Shown: in pieces, positions 17,983-28,084 of the stretch | How the letters are laid out: each line of letters opens with the position of its first letter | Position numbering within the stretch: the stretch's first letter is position 1 | Source: Pseudomonas sp. LS44 | Lineage (GTDB): Bacteria; Pseudomonadota; Gammaproteobacteria; Pseudomonadales; Pseudomonadaceae | Length of the DNA: 64,000 bases | Direction of reading: 5' to 3' | Assembly (NCBI RefSeq): GCF_024730785.1 | Contig: NZ_CP102830.1 | Location: 434,001 to 498,000, forward strand | Made by a program: the position numbers and the translations under genes | The notes under the pieces: generated by a model | Database searches by the model: none | What the model was told of the DNA's origin: nothing | What the model saw: the letters and a program-made list of their open reading frames with translations, nothing else

Positions 17983-18427
17983 GCCCGGCTCCGCGCTTGA
18001 TAACGAGCGGCATTCTACCCCTGAGACCCCGCGTCCGCAGATGGGTTGGCGCTTTATCGTCTCATTGGCGGTGTTCGGATTGCTGCTGGGGTTGATGCTC
18101 GGTCGCCTGAGTGGCCCGTCGGTAACCACGCTGGAAAAAGCCGAGGTGCAGGAGGGGCGCTTGCTGTTGTGGTTCGATCAGGAGCCGAGTGTGCGCGGTG
18201 AGTCGGTCCAGGGCGTGTTGGTGTTGCGTATCGAAGCCAGCGGTGCGGCACGCCACGGTCAACTGCAGATGGATGGCAAAACGGTGAACTGGCGGATAGC
18301 GAAGGGCAAGGGCGAGGAGGGTGGTTTGCTGGTAAACCTGGTCGCCGCCCGCCCGCTCCGCGGTGAATGGCGCGGCGCGGCGGTGGATGGGCGGTGGCGG
18401 CTGGAGATCAGTCCGCGAGAGGAATAA
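17981..18427 (+). CDS. hypothetical single-pass membrane protein
   Basis: A 148-residue protein with one membrane helix near residues 23-41 ([19 protein letters not shown]) and a small, probably periplasmic domain ending [18 protein letters not shown]. No family is recognised. The ATG at 17981 overlaps the trmL start on the other strand (CATG). An alternative is the ATG at 18041, directly before the helix. AAGGA lies upstream of 17981 but inside trmL, so the start is open. It sits between trmL and ntrC on the opposite strand to both. Confidence 0.65.
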   Translation: MPGSALDNERHSTPETPRPQMGWRFIVSLAVFGLLLGLMLGRLSGPSVTTLEKAEVQEGRLLLWFDQEPSVRGESVQGVLVLRIEASGAARHGQLQMDGKTVNWRIAKGKGEEGGLLVNLVAARPLRGEWRGAAVDGRWRLEISPREE

Positions 18428-18751
18428 AAGAGGGGAATCCCCGGCCTGCCTGTACCAAGGTCCCCGAAACTGGGTGTCGTCCTATCCTATGCAGTGCGTG
18501 TGCCAGTTTTATTACATCGCCTGAAAAGGCCGAAATTAGTGGGCTGTAGCGGCTTCGCCGGTTTTTCCGATAGTAAAAGATGGGCCGGAATTGAACCGCG
18601 CGGGTGCGTGGCGTGCAGCGCGCGCGCTCGTGGTGGGCATTTTCGTGCGTAGAGCCCTGTAAGAGTGGACCCGGCCGCGATAGGTACGCGCGATCCACCA
18701 AAGGGCTTGGCCAGGTGGCGTTCCTACCGTCGTGGATTTTTCTCTATCCAA
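18428..18751. other. intergenic stretch with no recognised gene
   Basis: About 320 bases between the small membrane protein and the ntrC terminator. Open frames exist but look non-coding. A short segment at 18575-18600 resembles the 3' end of a tRNA gene on the minus strand (GGTTCAATTCC after AAAAGATGG on the plus strand), but no full tRNA can be folded. Confidence 0.4.
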
Positions 18752-18784
18752 TAAAGAACGGCGCAGTGAGCGCCGTTTTTTATT
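18752..18784 (-). terminator. rho-independent terminator after ntrBC
   Basis: AACGGCGC / GCGCCGTT arms with a short loop (AGTG/CACT) and a U-run on the minus strand, starting 12 bases past the ntrC stop. Confidence 0.82.
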
Positions 18785-18795
18785 GGGGAGCAGGC

Positions 18796-20232
18796 TTAGG
18801 CCTCATCGCCCTCGTCATCGTCCGCGCCGTCGACCTTCATGCCCAGTTCCTTGATTTTGCGGGTCAAGGTGTTGCGACCCCAGCCGAGCAGTACGGCGGC
18901 GTCGCGGCGGCGGCCCGCGGTGTGCTTGAGGGCCGTTTCGATCATGATCCGCTCGAACGCCGGTACGGCGTTGTCGAGCAGGCTCGATTGGCCGCGCGCC
19001 AGGGCTTGATCAGCCCATTGGCGCAAAGCCTGCTCCCAGTTGGTCACCGGCACCGCATCGTGCTGCTGGGTCAGCAGTTCCGGCGGCAGGTCGTCGATAT
19101 GCACCTCCCGTCCGGAGGCCATCACGGTGATCCAGCGGCAGGTGTTTTCCAGCTGGCGGACGTTGCCCTGCCACGGCAGGTTCTTCAGGTAATCCTCGGT
19201 TTCCACCTTGAGTAGCTTCGGCTCCACCGCCAGCTCCAGAGCGGCGCGGCTGAGGAAGTGGCGGGCCAGAGTGGGAATGTCTTCACGCCGGTCTGACAGT
19301 CGCGGGATATGAATGCGGATGACGTTGAGGCGATGGAACAAGTCCTCGCGGAACTTGCCGGCCTGCACCAGCGACTCGAGGTTCTGGTGGGTCGCGGCGA
19401 TGATGCGCACATCGACCTTGACCGGCGTATGGCCGCCAACCCGATAGAACTCGCCGTCGGCCAGGACGCGCAGCAGGCGAGTCTGGGTATCCGCCGGCAT
19501 ATCGCCGATTTCGTCGAGGAACAGCGTGCCGCCGTCGGCCTGCTCGAAGCGCCCACGGCGCTGGTTGGCGGCGCCGGTGAAGGCGCCTTTCTCATGGCCG
19601 AACAGCTCGGACTCCATCAGATCCTTGGGAATCGCCGCCATGTTCAGCGCGATGAACGGCGCGGCCGCGCGTGGGCTGTGGCGATGCAGGGCATGCGCGA
19701 CCAGCTCTTTGCCGGTACCCGACTCACCATTGATCAGCACCGTGATGTTCGAGTGGCTGAGGCGGCCGATGGCGCGAAACACTTCCTGCATCGCCGGCGC
19801 TTCGCCGATGATTTCCGGGGTGCGCGTTTGTTCTACCGGGATCTGCAGGCCTTGTTGTTCCTGCGCATGCAGATAGGCGCGCTTGACTAGCGACACCGCT
19901 TCATCGACATCGAAGGGCTTGGGCAGATACTCAAAAGCCCCGCCTTGATAGGAGGCGACCGCGCTTTCCAGATCAGAATGGGCGGTCATGATGATCACCG
20001 GCAGACGCGGATACAGCTCGCGGATACGCGCCAGCAAGTCGAGGCCGCTGGCGCCCGGCATGCGGATGTCGGAAACGATCACATCGGGCTGCTGCCGAGT
20101 GAGACGATTGAGCAGGCCATCGGCGCTTTCGAAGCAGGTAGTCGTCATCCCTTCCTGTTGCAGCGCCTTCTCCAATACCCAGCGGATGGAGCGATCGTCA
20201 TCGACAATCCAGACGGTTTCACTGCGGCTCAT
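18796..20232 (-). CDS. ntrC: nitrogen regulation response regulator NtrC (sigma-54 activator)
   Basis: A 478-residue activator of sigma-54 promoters under nitrogen limitation. The receiver domain has phospho-acceptor Asp55 (VIVSDIRMPG). The AAA+ domain carries GESGTGKE (169-176), GAFTGA (216-221, contacts sigma-54) and LFLDEIGDMP. The C-terminal Fis-type helix-turn-helix reads AAVLLGWGRNTLTRKIKELG. The ATG at 20232 overlaps the ntrB stop by 4 bp. The sigma-54 promoter of glnA, 4 kb away, is its expected target. Confidence 0.97.
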   Translation of the reverse strand: MSRSETVWIVDDDRSIRWVLEKALQQEGMTTTCFESADGLLNRLTRQQPDVIVSDIRMPGASGLDLLARIRELYPRLPVIIMTAHSDLESAVASYQGGAFEYLPKPFDVDEAVSLVKRAYLHAQEQQGLQIPVEQTRTPEIIGEAPAMQEVFRAIGRLSHSNITVLINGESGTGKELVAHALHRHSPRAAAPFIALNMAAIPKDLMESELFGHEKGAFTGAANQRRGRFEQADGGTLFLDEIGDMPADTQTRLLRVLADGEFYRVGGHTPVKVDVRIIAATHQNLESLVQAGKFREDLFHRLNVIRIHIPRLSDRREDIPTLARHFLSRAALELAVEPKLLKVETEDYLKNLPWQGNVRQLENTCRWITVMASGREVHIDDLPPELLTQQHDAVPVTNWEQALRQWADQALARGQSSLLDNAVPAFERIMIETALKHTAGRRRDAAVLLGWGRNTLTRKIKELGMKVDGADDDEGDEA

Positions 20233-21314
20233 GACGGGCTGACTCCTTGTTCCAGCGGCAGGAAGATCGAGAACACGGTATGCCCGGGGTGGCTCTCGCA
20301 CTCGATCAGGCCTTGGTGCTGACTGATGATGTTCTGGGTGATGGCCAGGCCGAGCCCGGTACCGTCCGGGCGGCCGCTGACCATGGGATAGAAGATGGTG
20401 TCTTGCAGCTCCGGCGGAATGCCGGGGCCGTTATCGATGATTTCGACCTTGGTCACCAGGCGGTGGCGCGTGTGGCCAATGGTGAACTGGCGCAGCGTGC
20501 GCGTACGCAGACTGATGCGGCCCAGGCGCAACTCGTTCTGCGTGCCGATTGCCTGCATCGCATTGCGCACGATGTTGAGCACCGCCTGGATCATCTGTTC
20601 GCGGTCGATCAATACATCTGGAATGCTCGGATCGTAGTCGCGGATCAGGGTGATGCCGCCCTGGGTTTCTGCTTCGACCAGGCTGGAAACCCGCTCGAGG
20701 ACTTCATGGACATTGGTCAGCGCCAAGCGCGGTAGCTTGTTCGAGCCGAGCATCCGATCGACCAGGTTCCGTAGGCGATCGGCTTCCTCGATGATCACGT
20801 TGGTGTAGTCGCGGAGGCTCTCTTCCGGCAGTTCGCGGGCTAACAACTGTGCCGCTCCGCGGATGCCGCCGAGCGGATTCTTGATTTCGTGAGCCAGGCC
20901 GCGCACCAGCAATTTGGTGGTTTCCTGCTTGGAGAGCTGCGCCTCTTCTTTGGTGATGCGCAGCAGTCGATCGCGCGGCAGCACTTCCAGTAGCAAGAGG
21001 GTTTCACCGCGATTGGGAATCGGCGTGACGGAGTAGTCGACCGTCAAGGTCTGCCCGGTCAGTGCGGTCAGCACCGCTTCCCGCTTGTTGAACGGGTGGG
21101 CTTCTTCGACGGCTTGGCGCAGCGAGGCCAAGGCTTCGGGCGATTCGGTGAAAAGTTCGCTGATGAACTGTCCATGACTGCGCTGACCGCTGACGGCCAG
21201 GAGCATTTCCGCGGCGGGGTTCATGTACTCGACGCGCAGTTCGGCATTGAGCAGCAGAGTCGCGGTGGTCAGGTTGTCGAGCAACAGGCGGTGCAGTGCG
21301 TCGTTAATGATCAT
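20229..21314 (-). CDS. ntrB: nitrogen regulation sensor histidine kinase NtrB
   Basis: A 361-residue cytosolic kinase/phosphatase that controls NtrC in response to PII. It has an N-terminal PAS domain (~10-115), dimerisation/phospho-acceptor helix with His142 (GLAHEIKNPLGG), an N-box near NIVRNAMQA and a G-box (DNGPGIPPE, GTGLGLAITQNI). The ATG at 21314 begins MIINDALHRLLLDNL; longer upstream frames are not supported. It is co-transcribed with ntrC. Confidence 0.96.
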   Translation of the reverse strand: MIINDALHRLLLDNLTTATLLLNAELRVEYMNPAAEMLLAVSGQRSHGQFISELFTESPEALASLRQAVEEAHPFNKREAVLTALTGQTLTVDYSVTPIPNRGETLLLLEVLPRDRLLRITKEEAQLSKQETTKLLVRGLAHEIKNPLGGIRGAAQLLARELPEESLRDYTNVIIEEADRLRNLVDRMLGSNKLPRLALTNVHEVLERVSSLVEAETQGGITLIRDYDPSIPDVLIDREQMIQAVLNIVRNAMQAIGTQNELRLGRISLRTRTLRQFTIGHTRHRLVTKVEIIDNGPGIPPELQDTIFYPMVSGRPDGTGLGLAITQNIISQHQGLIECESHPGHTVFSIFLPLEQGVSPS

Positions 21315-21501
21315 AGGCAGCTTCCGGAGTTGGGTCGGAAAATGCAAAAAACAAACCAAAGCCCTGAAAAGACGCGTGAAAAAAGGGCGCCCCAGGCTTT
21401 GCGGCTGCTTATCAGCGCGAGCGGTGGAAATGGCGAACCAAAATGGGGATGTCGAAAAATCTATTGGAGCATATCGCACCATTGCGGTGCGTATGCGTTG
21501 T

Positions 21502-22113
21502 TTAGAAGAACGGCAGAATGCTTGATTCTTCCTCGGGCTTGTCCTTGAGCGGGCATTCCGGGCGGTTGCCGTAATCCTCTTTGGCGCAGGGCTTGATCTG
21601 GCGCTTCTGCTCCAGCGAGGTGCGCAGGATGTGCACCGGTTGGCTGGGCGTGCGCTCAAGCGTGCGGCCCTGAGCATCGAGAATCTCAACAGCCAGCTGA
21701 TGGGTGCCGCGATCCAGATTGGTCAGCGGAAACACCGGGCTGCGACTTGGGGCAGTGGCTGCCTGCCCGTCCAGCAATAACTGATAGCTGTGACCCGGCA
21801 GTAGGCCGGGTTCGCTGGTGGCGGTGACGATCAGCTCGCCAGAGCTGCCGTTTTGCACGGTCGCATCCGGCTGCGGGACGAGGATGCGCAACAGCTGGTA
21901 ACTCTGTGGGAGCGTGGTGGCCGCCTGTACTACGGCTGGCGCACTGGGCTGGGGAGCGCCTATGCCATTGGTAGGCGGCAGTTGCAGGCGTTCGGCGTTG
22001 CCGCCATGCGGTCGGTCGGTGAATACCCGATTACCTTCGGCGTCGATATAGGTGTAGACCTCGGCCGCAGCGGGCAGGCCAAGCAAAATCAGGCTGAAAA
22101 GAATCGCGCGCAT
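21502..22113 (-). CDS. DUF4124 domain-containing exported protein
   Basis: A 203-residue exported protein. Signal peptide ~1-17 (ILFSLILLGLPAAAE), then the DUF4124 motif VYTYIDAEGNRVFTDRPHGG near residues 19-38. A central Ig-like region follows (LPGHSYQLLLDGQA), ending with a cysteine-containing tail. It is a paralogue of the next gene upstream (22117): both share signal peptide, YTDxxGNxVxT motif, LPPTN and DRG-H-LAVEIL. Only 3 bases separate the two, so they are co-transcribed. Function unknown; cell-envelope location likely. Confidence 0.85.
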   Translation of the reverse strand: MRAILFSLILLGLPAAAEVYTYIDAEGNRVFTDRPHGGNAERLQLPPTNGIGAPQPSAPAVVQAATTLPQSYQLLRILVPQPDATVQNGSSGELIVTATSEPGLLPGHSYQLLLDGQAATAPSRSPVFPLTNLDRGTHQLAVEILDAQGRTLERTPSQPVHILRTSLEQKRQIKPCAKEDYGNRPECPLKDKPEEESSILPFF

Positions 22114-22116
22114 GGC

Positions 22117-22656
22117 TCAGGGCTTAGGTTTTGGGCGCTGGGCCGGGCTGCTGGTATTTACCCGTTGAACGGTGAACGTCTCGGTGTTGCTGATCTGGAT
22201 CGACTGATCGCCGCTGAGGATTTCCACTGCCAAGCTGTGCTCGCCACGGTCGATATTGACCAATTGCAAGCGCGGCACGGGGCTGGGTACGCCATAAGGT
22301 TGGCCGTCGAGCAGCAGGCGCAGGAGGTGACCGCTCTGCAGTTGCGGCTGCAGCTCCACATCTACGCTGAAGGTGCCGTTGTTGGCGCGTAAGGCATCGT
22401 CGTTGGGGATGTTGATCAGGCGCAGCATGCGATAAGCGGCTTGCTTGGCTTGGGCAGCTGGATTGGTGTCGGCACTGGTGGTCGGCTTTTGCATTTCGAC
22501 GGTGTTGGTCGGCGGCAGCTCGACGGGTTTGCTGTTCGCCCCGTCCGGCGGTTGGTTGGTGTACACCGTGTTGCCCTTGGCGTCGGTGTATTTATAGATC
22601 TGCGCACTGACCGGTAGGGTCATGGCGAGGATGAGGCCGGCGACAAGCAAGCGCAT
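22117..22656 (-). CDS. DUF4124 domain-containing exported protein (paralogue)
   Basis: A 179-residue exported protein. Signal peptide ~1-18 (LLVAGLILAMTLPVSAQ), DUF4124 motif IYKYTDAKGNTVYTNQPPDG at ~20-39, linker with LPPTN, and a beta-rich C-terminal half (GHLLRLLLDGQPYG, NIDRGEHSLAVEILSG). It lies directly upstream of its paralogue at 21502, suggesting tandem duplication followed by divergence. It lies between glnA and ntrB on the same strand; a nitrogen role is not shown by the sequence. Confidence 0.85.
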   Translation of the reverse strand: MRLLVAGLILAMTLPVSAQIYKYTDAKGNTVYTNQPPDGANSKPVELPPTNTVEMQKPTTSADTNPAAQAKQAAYRMLRLINIPNDDALRANNGTFSVDVELQPQLQSGHLLRLLLDGQPYGVPSPVPRLQLVNIDRGEHSLAVEILSGDQSIQISNTETFTVQRVNTSSPAQRPKPKP

Positions 22657-22852
22657 GAGGCGTCTCCAAGATGGGATGCGGTTAGCCTTGCATCGCGAGG
22701 CGCGACTGGCAAGGAAAACCCGGTGGCCGCGGCTGCTTCTGGCAGGCCTGGGGCTTGGGTTGCAGCGGATTATCCTACCAGCGGGCCAGGCTTTCCTAAG
22801 CGCACCAATTCGCAGAGCGGGTTTTTCCCTGGCTGCGAGCTAATTGCGCCCA

Positions 22853-22880
22853 TAAAAAAGGCCTCCCGGAGGAGGCCTTA
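22853..22880 (-). terminator. rho-independent terminator after glnA
   Basis: AAGGCCTCC / GGAGGCCTT arms with a tight loop; on the minus strand a TTTTTT run follows. It is 17 bases past the glnA stop. Confidence 0.88.
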
Positions 22881-22896
22881 ATTCAGCTGGGCTGGA

Positions 22897-24303
22897 TTAG
22901 ACGCTGTAGTACAGGTCGTATTCCAGCGGGTGCACGAAGGTGCGCACCTTGATCTCTTCTTCGCTCTTCAGCTCGATGTAGGCATCGATGAAGTCGTCGG
23001 AGAACACGCCGCCTTTGGTCAAGAACGCACGGCCCTTGTCCAGTTCTTCCAGAGCTTCTTTCAGGCTGCCGCACACCTGCGGGATCAGCTTGCCTTCTTC
23101 CGGCGGCAGGTCGTACAGGTTCTTGTCCGCTGCATCGCCAGGGTGGATTTTGTTCTGGATACCGTCCAGGCCGGCCATCAGCAGAGCTGCGAAGGCCAGG
23201 TACGGGTTGGCAGCTGGGTCCGGGAAGCGCGCTTCGATACGGCGGGCTTTCGGGCTGGAGACGTACGGGATACGGATCGAGGCGGAACGGTTGCGAGCCG
23301 AGTAGGCCAGCATGACCGGAGCTTCGAAGCCCGGAACCAGACGCTTGTAGGAGTTGGTCGCCGGGTTGGTGAAGCCGTTCAGGGCCTTACCGTGCTTGAT
23401 GATGCCGCCGATGAAGTACAGGGCGGTGTCGGACAGGCCGGCATAGCCTTCGCCAGCGAAGGTGTTCTTGCCATCTTTGGCGATCGACAGGTGTACGTGC
23501 ATACCCGAGCCATTGTCGCCATACAGCGGCTTCGGCATGAAGGTAGCGGTTTTGCCGTACGCGTCGGCAACGTTGTGCACGCAGTACTTCAGGGTCTGAA
23601 CTTCGTCAGCCTTGGCGACCAGGGTGTTGAACTTCACGCCAATTTCGTTCTGACCGGCAGTCGCCACTTCGTGGTGGTGAACTTCGATGATCAGGCCCAT
23701 TTCTTCCATGGCATTACACATGGAGGTACGGATTTCGTGGTCGTGGTCGCACGGCGGAACCGGGAAGTAACCACCTTTGACGGCCGGGCGGTGGCCCTTG
23801 TTGCCGCCTTCGACGTCCTGGTCGGTCATCCACGAGCCTTGCTCGGAGATGATCTTGAACATCGAGCCGGAGATGTCGGATTTGAATTTGACTTGGTCGA
23901 AGATGAAGAACTCTGGCTCCGGACCAACGAATACGGTGTCACCGATACCGGTGGTTTTCAGGTATTCCTCGGCGCGCTTGGCGATGGAGCGCGGGTCACG
24001 GTCGTAGCCTTGCATGGTGCTCGGCTCGATGATGTCGCAGACCAGAATCAGGGTCGGCTCTTCGGTGAACGGGTCCAGAACGGCAGTTTCGTCAACCGGC
24101 AGCAGGATCATGTCGGAGGCTTCGATGCCTTTCCAGCCATGAATGGACGAGCCGTCGAACATCTTGCCGACTTCGAAGAATTCGTCGTCCAGCGCGTCGC
24201 GTGCCGGCATGGTCACGTGATGCTGTTTGCCTTTGGTGTCGGTGAAGCGCAGGTCAACCCACTTCACGTCGTGTTCTTTGATTAGTTGAAGCGCCTTCGA
24301 CAT
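22897..24303 (-). CDS. glnA: glutamine synthetase GlnA (type I)
   Basis: Dodecameric enzyme that makes glutamine from glutamate, ammonia and ATP; 468 residues, normal for GSI-beta. The N-terminal beta-Grasp domain ([17 protein letters not shown]) carries the conserved metal- and substrate-binding motifs downstream ([37 protein letters not shown]). The adenylylation site NLYDLPPEE places Tyr near residue 397, so control by GlnE is expected. A sigma-54 promoter and an NtrC-like site lie upstream. Confidence 0.98.
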   Translation of the reverse strand: MSKALQLIKEHDVKWVDLRFTDTKGKQHHVTMPARDALDDEFFEVGKMFDGSSIHGWKGIEASDMILLPVDETAVLDPFTEEPTLILVCDIIEPSTMQGYDRDPRSIAKRAEEYLKTTGIGDTVFVGPEPEFFIFDQVKFKSDISGSMFKIISEQGSWMTDQDVEGGNKGHRPAVKGGYFPVPPCDHDHEIRTSMCNAMEEMGLIIEVHHHEVATAGQNEIGVKFNTLVAKADEVQTLKYCVHNVADAYGKTATFMPKPLYGDNGSGMHVHLSIAKDGKNTFAGEGYAGLSDTALYFIGGIIKHGKALNGFTNPATNSYKRLVPGFEAPVMLAYSARNRSASIRIPYVSSPKARRIEARFPDPAANPYLAFAALLMAGLDGIQNKIHPGDAADKNLYDLPPEEGKLIPQVCGSLKEALEELDKGRAFLTKGGVFSDDFIDAYIELKSEEEIKVRTFVHPLEYDLYYSV

Positions 24304-24403
24304 GCTGTCCTCCAGGTGGAAAGGGGCTGTACGTAATGAGCCCTACAAATACTTGTGAAACCAGGCGGCATGTTCCGCCTCAGTAGCCTGCCTCACAAGA
24401 GAG

Positions 24404-24417
24404 CAAATAGTATGCCA
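24404..24417 (-). promoter_or_regulatory. sigma-54 promoter of glnA
   Basis: On the minus strand TGGCAT-ACTAT-TTGC has the -24 GG and -12 GC exactly 10 bases apart, near the sigma-54 consensus. It lies about 100 bases upstream of the glnA ATG. NtrC activation of glnA is well established in proteobacteria. Confidence 0.85.
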
Positions 24418-24490
24418 GTGCTCTAGTTTGGGTGGAACGCCTGGAGTGTAGGAATGACGGGGCCTGTGGGGCTGATTTAGACGAAATGAC

Positions 24491-24505
24491 GCACCGTTTT
24501 GATGC
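24491..24505 (-). promoter_or_regulatory. candidate NtrC enhancer site upstream of glnA
   Basis: GCACC-GTTTT-GATGC resembles the NtrC dyad (GCACC-N5-GGTGC) with one mismatch. It lies ~75 bases upstream of the -24 element, a normal enhancer distance. A further half-site-like GGTGC occurs at 24532-24536. Confidence 0.55.
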
Positions 24506-24585
24506 GTATGGTTTTCCGTGTGTTCCAACTCGGTGCGTTAGATCATCGCTTGTGCAAAGTTGATTAAACCTTGAGCAATTTCCGC

Positions 24586-24591
24586 TATAAT
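24586..24591 (+). promoter_or_regulatory. -10 box (TATAAT) of thiI
   Basis: A perfect TATAAT 42 bases before the thiI ATG. The upstream stretch is A/T-rich but the -35 match is weak. Confidence 0.5.
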
Positions 24592-24633
24592 CCGCGCCCC
24601 TGTTTTTCGGCCTCGCTTACGCGCGTTGTTTTC

Positions 24634-26088
24634 ATGAAACTGATCGTCAAAGTCTTCCCAGAAATCACCATCAAAAGCCGCCCGGTGCGTAAGCACTTCA
24701 TCCGGCAGCTGGCGAAGAACATCCGCACGGTGTTGCGCGACCTCGACCCGCAGTTGGTGGTCAGTGGCGCCTGGGACAACCTCGAAGTGCATAGCTCCTT
24801 GAGCGAGCCGAAAGTGCTGCGCGAGATGATCGAACGGCTGAAATGCACGCCAGGTATCGGTCAGTTCCTCGAAGTGCACGAATATCCGCTGGGCGATTTC
24901 GACGACATCGTCGAGAAGTGCAAGCAGCATTACGGCGATCAGCTGCCCGGGAAAAATTTCGTGGTGCGCTGCAAGCGTGCCGGCAAGCACGACTTCACCT
25001 CCATCGAGGTGGAGCGTTATGTCGGCAGCCAGCTGCGCCAGCAATGCGACGCCGCCGGCATTTCGCTGAAGCAGCCGGACGTCGTGGTGCGTATGGAAAT
25101 CCGCGACCAGCGTCTGTTCGTCGTGCATAAACAGCACAACTGCATCGGCGGTTATCCGCTGGGCACTATCGAGCATTGTCTGGTGCTGATGTCTGGTGGT
25201 TTCGACTCCACCGTGGCGGCTTATCAAATGATGCGTCGCGGCCTGGTCAGCCATTTCTGCTTCTTTAATCTAGGCGGCCGCGCCCATGAGCTGGGGGTGA
25301 TGGAGGTCGCCCACTACCTGTGGGACAAGTACGGCCGTTCCCAGCGCGTACTGTTCGTGTCGGTGCCGTTCGAGGAAGTGGTCGGCGAGATTCTCGGCAA
25401 GGTCGACAACAGCCACATGGGCGTGATCCTCAAACGCATGATGCTGCGCGCCGCCACCGACATTGCCGATCGTTTGAAAATCGATGCGCTGGTCACCGGC
25501 GAGGCGATTTCCCAGGTTTCCAGCCAGACCCTGCCGAACCTGGCGGTGATTGACGCGGCCACCGAGAAGTTGGTGATGCGCCCGCTGATCGCCGCCCACA
25601 AGCAAGACATCATCGATACCGCTTACGAGATCGGCACCGCCGAATTCGCCAAGCACATGCCGGAATATTGCGGCGTCATCTCGGTCAATCCGACCACTCG
25701 GGCCAAGCGCGATCGCGTCGAATACGAGGAACGTCAGTTCGATATGGCGGTCCTCGAGCGGGCGCTGGAGCGCGCGCGGCTGGTGGCAATCGACCGAGTG
25801 ATCGACGAGCTGGGCGAAGACGTGCAGGTCGAGGAGCTGGCCGAGGCGCTGCCGGGGCAGATCATTCTCGACATCCGCCACCCGGATGCCGCCGAAGATG
25901 AACCGCTGGAGCTGTCGGGCATCGAAGTACAGGCACTGCCGTTCTTCGCCCTCAACAGCCGCTTCAAGAACCTGGATGACACCCGCCAGTACCTGCTGTA
26001 TTGCGACAAGGGTGTGATGAGTCGCCTGCATGCCCATCATTTGCTCAGCGAGGGGCATACCAATGTGCGTGTTTATCGTCCGGCTTAA
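24634..26088 (+). CDS. thiI: tRNA 4-thiouridine / thiazole sulfurtransferase ThiI
   Basis: A 484-residue enzyme that inserts sulfur into U8 of tRNA and, in many proteobacteria, feeds thiazole synthesis. Order: ferredoxin-like and THUMP domains (~1-165), PP-loop ATPase with MSGGFDST (Ser187-Thr193), and a C-terminal rhodanese domain with catalytic Cys457 ([12 protein letters not shown]). The partner Cys lies in PEYCGVIS. The ATG at 24634 starts [11 protein letters not shown]; an upstream extension to 24571 is unlikely. The presence of the rhodanese domain means both functions are possible. Confidence 0.96.
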   Translation: MKLIVKVFPEITIKSRPVRKHFIRQLAKNIRTVLRDLDPQLVVSGAWDNLEVHSSLSEPKVLREMIERLKCTPGIGQFLEVHEYPLGDFDDIVEKCKQHYGDQLPGKNFVVRCKRAGKHDFTSIEVERYVGSQLRQQCDAAGISLKQPDVVVRMEIRDQRLFVVHKQHNCIGGYPLGTIEHCLVLMSGGFDSTVAAYQMMRRGLVSHFCFFNLGGRAHELGVMEVAHYLWDKYGRSQRVLFVSVPFEEVVGEILGKVDNSHMGVILKRMMLRAATDIADRLKIDALVTGEAISQVSSQTLPNLAVIDAATEKLVMRPLIAAHKQDIIDTAYEIGTAEFAKHMPEYCGVISVNPTTRAKRDRVEYEERQFDMAVLERALERARLVAIDRVIDELGEDVQVEELAEALPGQIILDIRHPDAAEDEPLELSGIEVQALPFFALNSRFKNLDDTRQYLLYCDKGVMSRLHAHHLLSEGHTNVRVYRPA

Positions 26089-26215
26089 ACAGCCTGGGCT
26101 GTTTGGCGGCAGTATCCGCCATCGCCCCCCCGACCCGAACTGAACAATCACTGCATTGCTTTTCATATTGGCCGCCCAGAATCGCGGCACCTGAATCCCT
26201 AATCGAGACGACATC

Positions 26216-28027
26216 GTGATCGAAAATCTACGCAACATCGCCATCATCGCCCACGTCGACCATGGCAAAACCACCCTGGTTGACAAGCTGCTGCGCCTGT
26301 CCGGCACCCTGGACCGTAAAGAGCTGGAATCCGAGCGCGTGATGGACAGCAACGACCAGGAAAAAGAGCGTGGCATCACCATCCTGGCCAAAAACACCGC
26401 CCTGAAATGGAACGGCTACGACATCAACATCGTCGACACCCCCGGCCACGCCGACTTCGGCGGTGAAGTTGAGCGCGTGATGTCGATGGTCGACTCCGTG
26501 CTGCTGGTGGTCGATGCCCAAGACGGCCCGATGCCGCAGACCCGTTTCGTGACCCAGAAGGCGTTCAAGGCCGGCCTGCGTCCGATCGTGGTGATCAACA
26601 AGATCGACCGTCCGGGCGCGCGTCCGGACTGGGTTGTCGACCAGATCTTCGACCTGTTCGACAACCTCGGTGCCACCGAAGAGCAACTGGACTTCCCGAT
26701 CGTCTACGCCAGCGCCCTGAACGGCATTGCCGGCCTCGACCACGAGAACATGGACGAGCACATGGATGCTCTGTTCCAGGCCATCGTCGACCACGTGCCG
26801 ACCCCGGCTGTCGACATCGACGGTCCGTTCCAGATGCAGATCTCCCAGCTGGACTACAACAGCTTCCTCGGCGTCATCGGTATCGGCCGTATCGCTCGCG
26901 GCAAGGTCAAAACCAATACCCCAGTGGTCGCCATCGGCGCCGACGGCAAGAAGCGTCAGGGCCGCATCCTGAAGATCATGGGTCACTCGGGTCTGCATCG
27001 CGTTGAAGTGGGCGAAGCCCAGGCTGGCGACATCGTCTGCGTCAGTGGCATGGACGAGCTGTACATCTCCGACACCCTGTGCGACATGAACAATGTCGAA
27101 GCCCTGCCGCCGCTGTCCGTCGACGAGCCGACCGTTTCCATGACCTTCCAGGTCAACGACTCGCCGTTCTGCGGTAAAGAAGGCAAGTTCGTTACCAGCC
27201 GCAACATCAAGGAGCGCCTGGAAAAAGAACTGCTGCACAACGTTGCCCTGCGCGTTCAGGAAGGCGATTCGGCAGACAAGTTCAAGGTCTCCGGCCGTGG
27301 TGAATTGCACCTCTCGGTACTGATCGAAACCATGCGCCGCGAAGGCTTCGAGATGGCTGTCGGCCGTCCGGAAGTGGTGATCAAGGAAGTCGACGGCGAG
27401 AAGCAAGAGCCGTACGAAAACGTCATCATCGACGTCGAAGAGCAGCACCAGGGCTCGCTGATGGAGCAGATGGGTCTGCGCAAGGGCGATCTGACCAACA
27501 TGGTTCCGGATGGCAAAGGCCGTATCCGCCTGGAGTACACCATTCCGGCCCGTGGCCTGATCGGTTTCCGTAACGCCTTCCTGACCATGACCTCGGGCAG
27601 CGGCATCCTGACCTCGACCTTCAGCCACTACGGTTCGATCAAGTCGGGTGAAGTCGGCCACCGCCAGAACGGCGTACTGGTCTCGATGGCTACCGGCAAG
27701 GCGCTGACCTATTCGCTGGAAACCCTGCAGGATCGCGGCAAGCTGTTCCTCGAGCCGGGCCAGGACATCTACGAAGGCCAGTTGGCGGGTATCCACAGCC
27801 GCGACAACGACCTGGTGATCAACCCCACCAAAGGCAAGAAGCTTGACAACATGCGGGCTTCCGGCAAAGACGAAACCATCGCTCTGGTTCCGCCGATCAA
27901 GTTCACCCTTGAGCAGGCGCTGGAATTCATCGATGACGACGAACTGGTCGAAGTGACGCCGAAGTCGATCCGTCTGCGCAAGAAAGTGCTCAACGAGAAC
28001 GAGCGTAAGCGCGCCAGCAAGAACTGA
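26216..28027 (+). CDS. typA: ribosome-associated GTPase TypA/BipA
   Basis: A 603-residue translational GTPase of the EF-G/LepA class. G1 AHVDHGKTT (~13-21), G2 around RGIT, G3 [11 protein letters not shown]4 NKIDRPGAR and G5 YASALNG are all intact, followed by domain II, domains III/V and the TypA-specific C-terminal domain. The start is GTG at 26216 ([17 protein letters not shown]). It acts on the ribosome under cold or stress conditions. Followed by a strong terminator; single-gene unit downstream of thiI. Confidence 0.97.
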   Translation: MIENLRNIAIIAHVDHGKTTLVDKLLRLSGTLDRKELESERVMDSNDQEKERGITILAKNTALKWNGYDINIVDTPGHADFGGEVERVMSMVDSVLLVVDAQDGPMPQTRFVTQKAFKAGLRPIVVINKIDRPGARPDWVVDQIFDLFDNLGATEEQLDFPIVYASALNGIAGLDHENMDEHMDALFQAIVDHVPTPAVDIDGPFQMQISQLDYNSFLGVIGIGRIARGKVKTNTPVVAIGADGKKRQGRILKIMGHSGLHRVEVGEAQAGDIVCVSGMDELYISDTLCDMNNVEALPPLSVDEPTVSMTFQVNDSPFCGKEGKFVTSRNIKERLEKELLHNVALRVQEGDSADKFKVSGRGELHLSVLIETMRREGFEMAVGRPEVVIKEVDGEKQEPYENVIIDVEEQHQGSLMEQMGLRKGDLTNMVPDGKGRIRLEYTIPARGLIGFRNAFLTMTSGSGILTSTFSHYGSIKSGEVGHRQNGVLVSMATGKALTYSLETLQDRGKLFLEPGQDIYEGQLAGIHSRDNDLVINPTKGKKLDNMRASGKDETIALVPPIKFTLEQALEFIDDDELVEVTPKSIRLRKKVLNENERKRASKN

Positions 28028-28043
28028 TTGCTAACCGCTTGAA

Positions 28044-28084
28044 ACAACGCCCCCGTCAGCTCTGCTGGCGGGGGCGTTGTTGTT
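28044..28084 (+). terminator. rho-independent terminator after typA
   Basis: ACAACGCCCCCG / CGGGGGCGTTGT arms (with inner TCAGC / GCTGG pairing) followed by TGTTT, 17 bases after the typA stop. Confidence 0.85.

Noticed and set aside
18408..18701. 97-codon minus-strand frame in the trmL-ntrC gap
   Set aside because: No RBS or family, mixed composition, and it runs through the end of the plus-strand membrane-protein gene.
26228..27796. 522-codon minus-strand open frame opposite typA
   Set aside because: Complete shadow of the conserved GTPase; no ribosome-binding site or domain.
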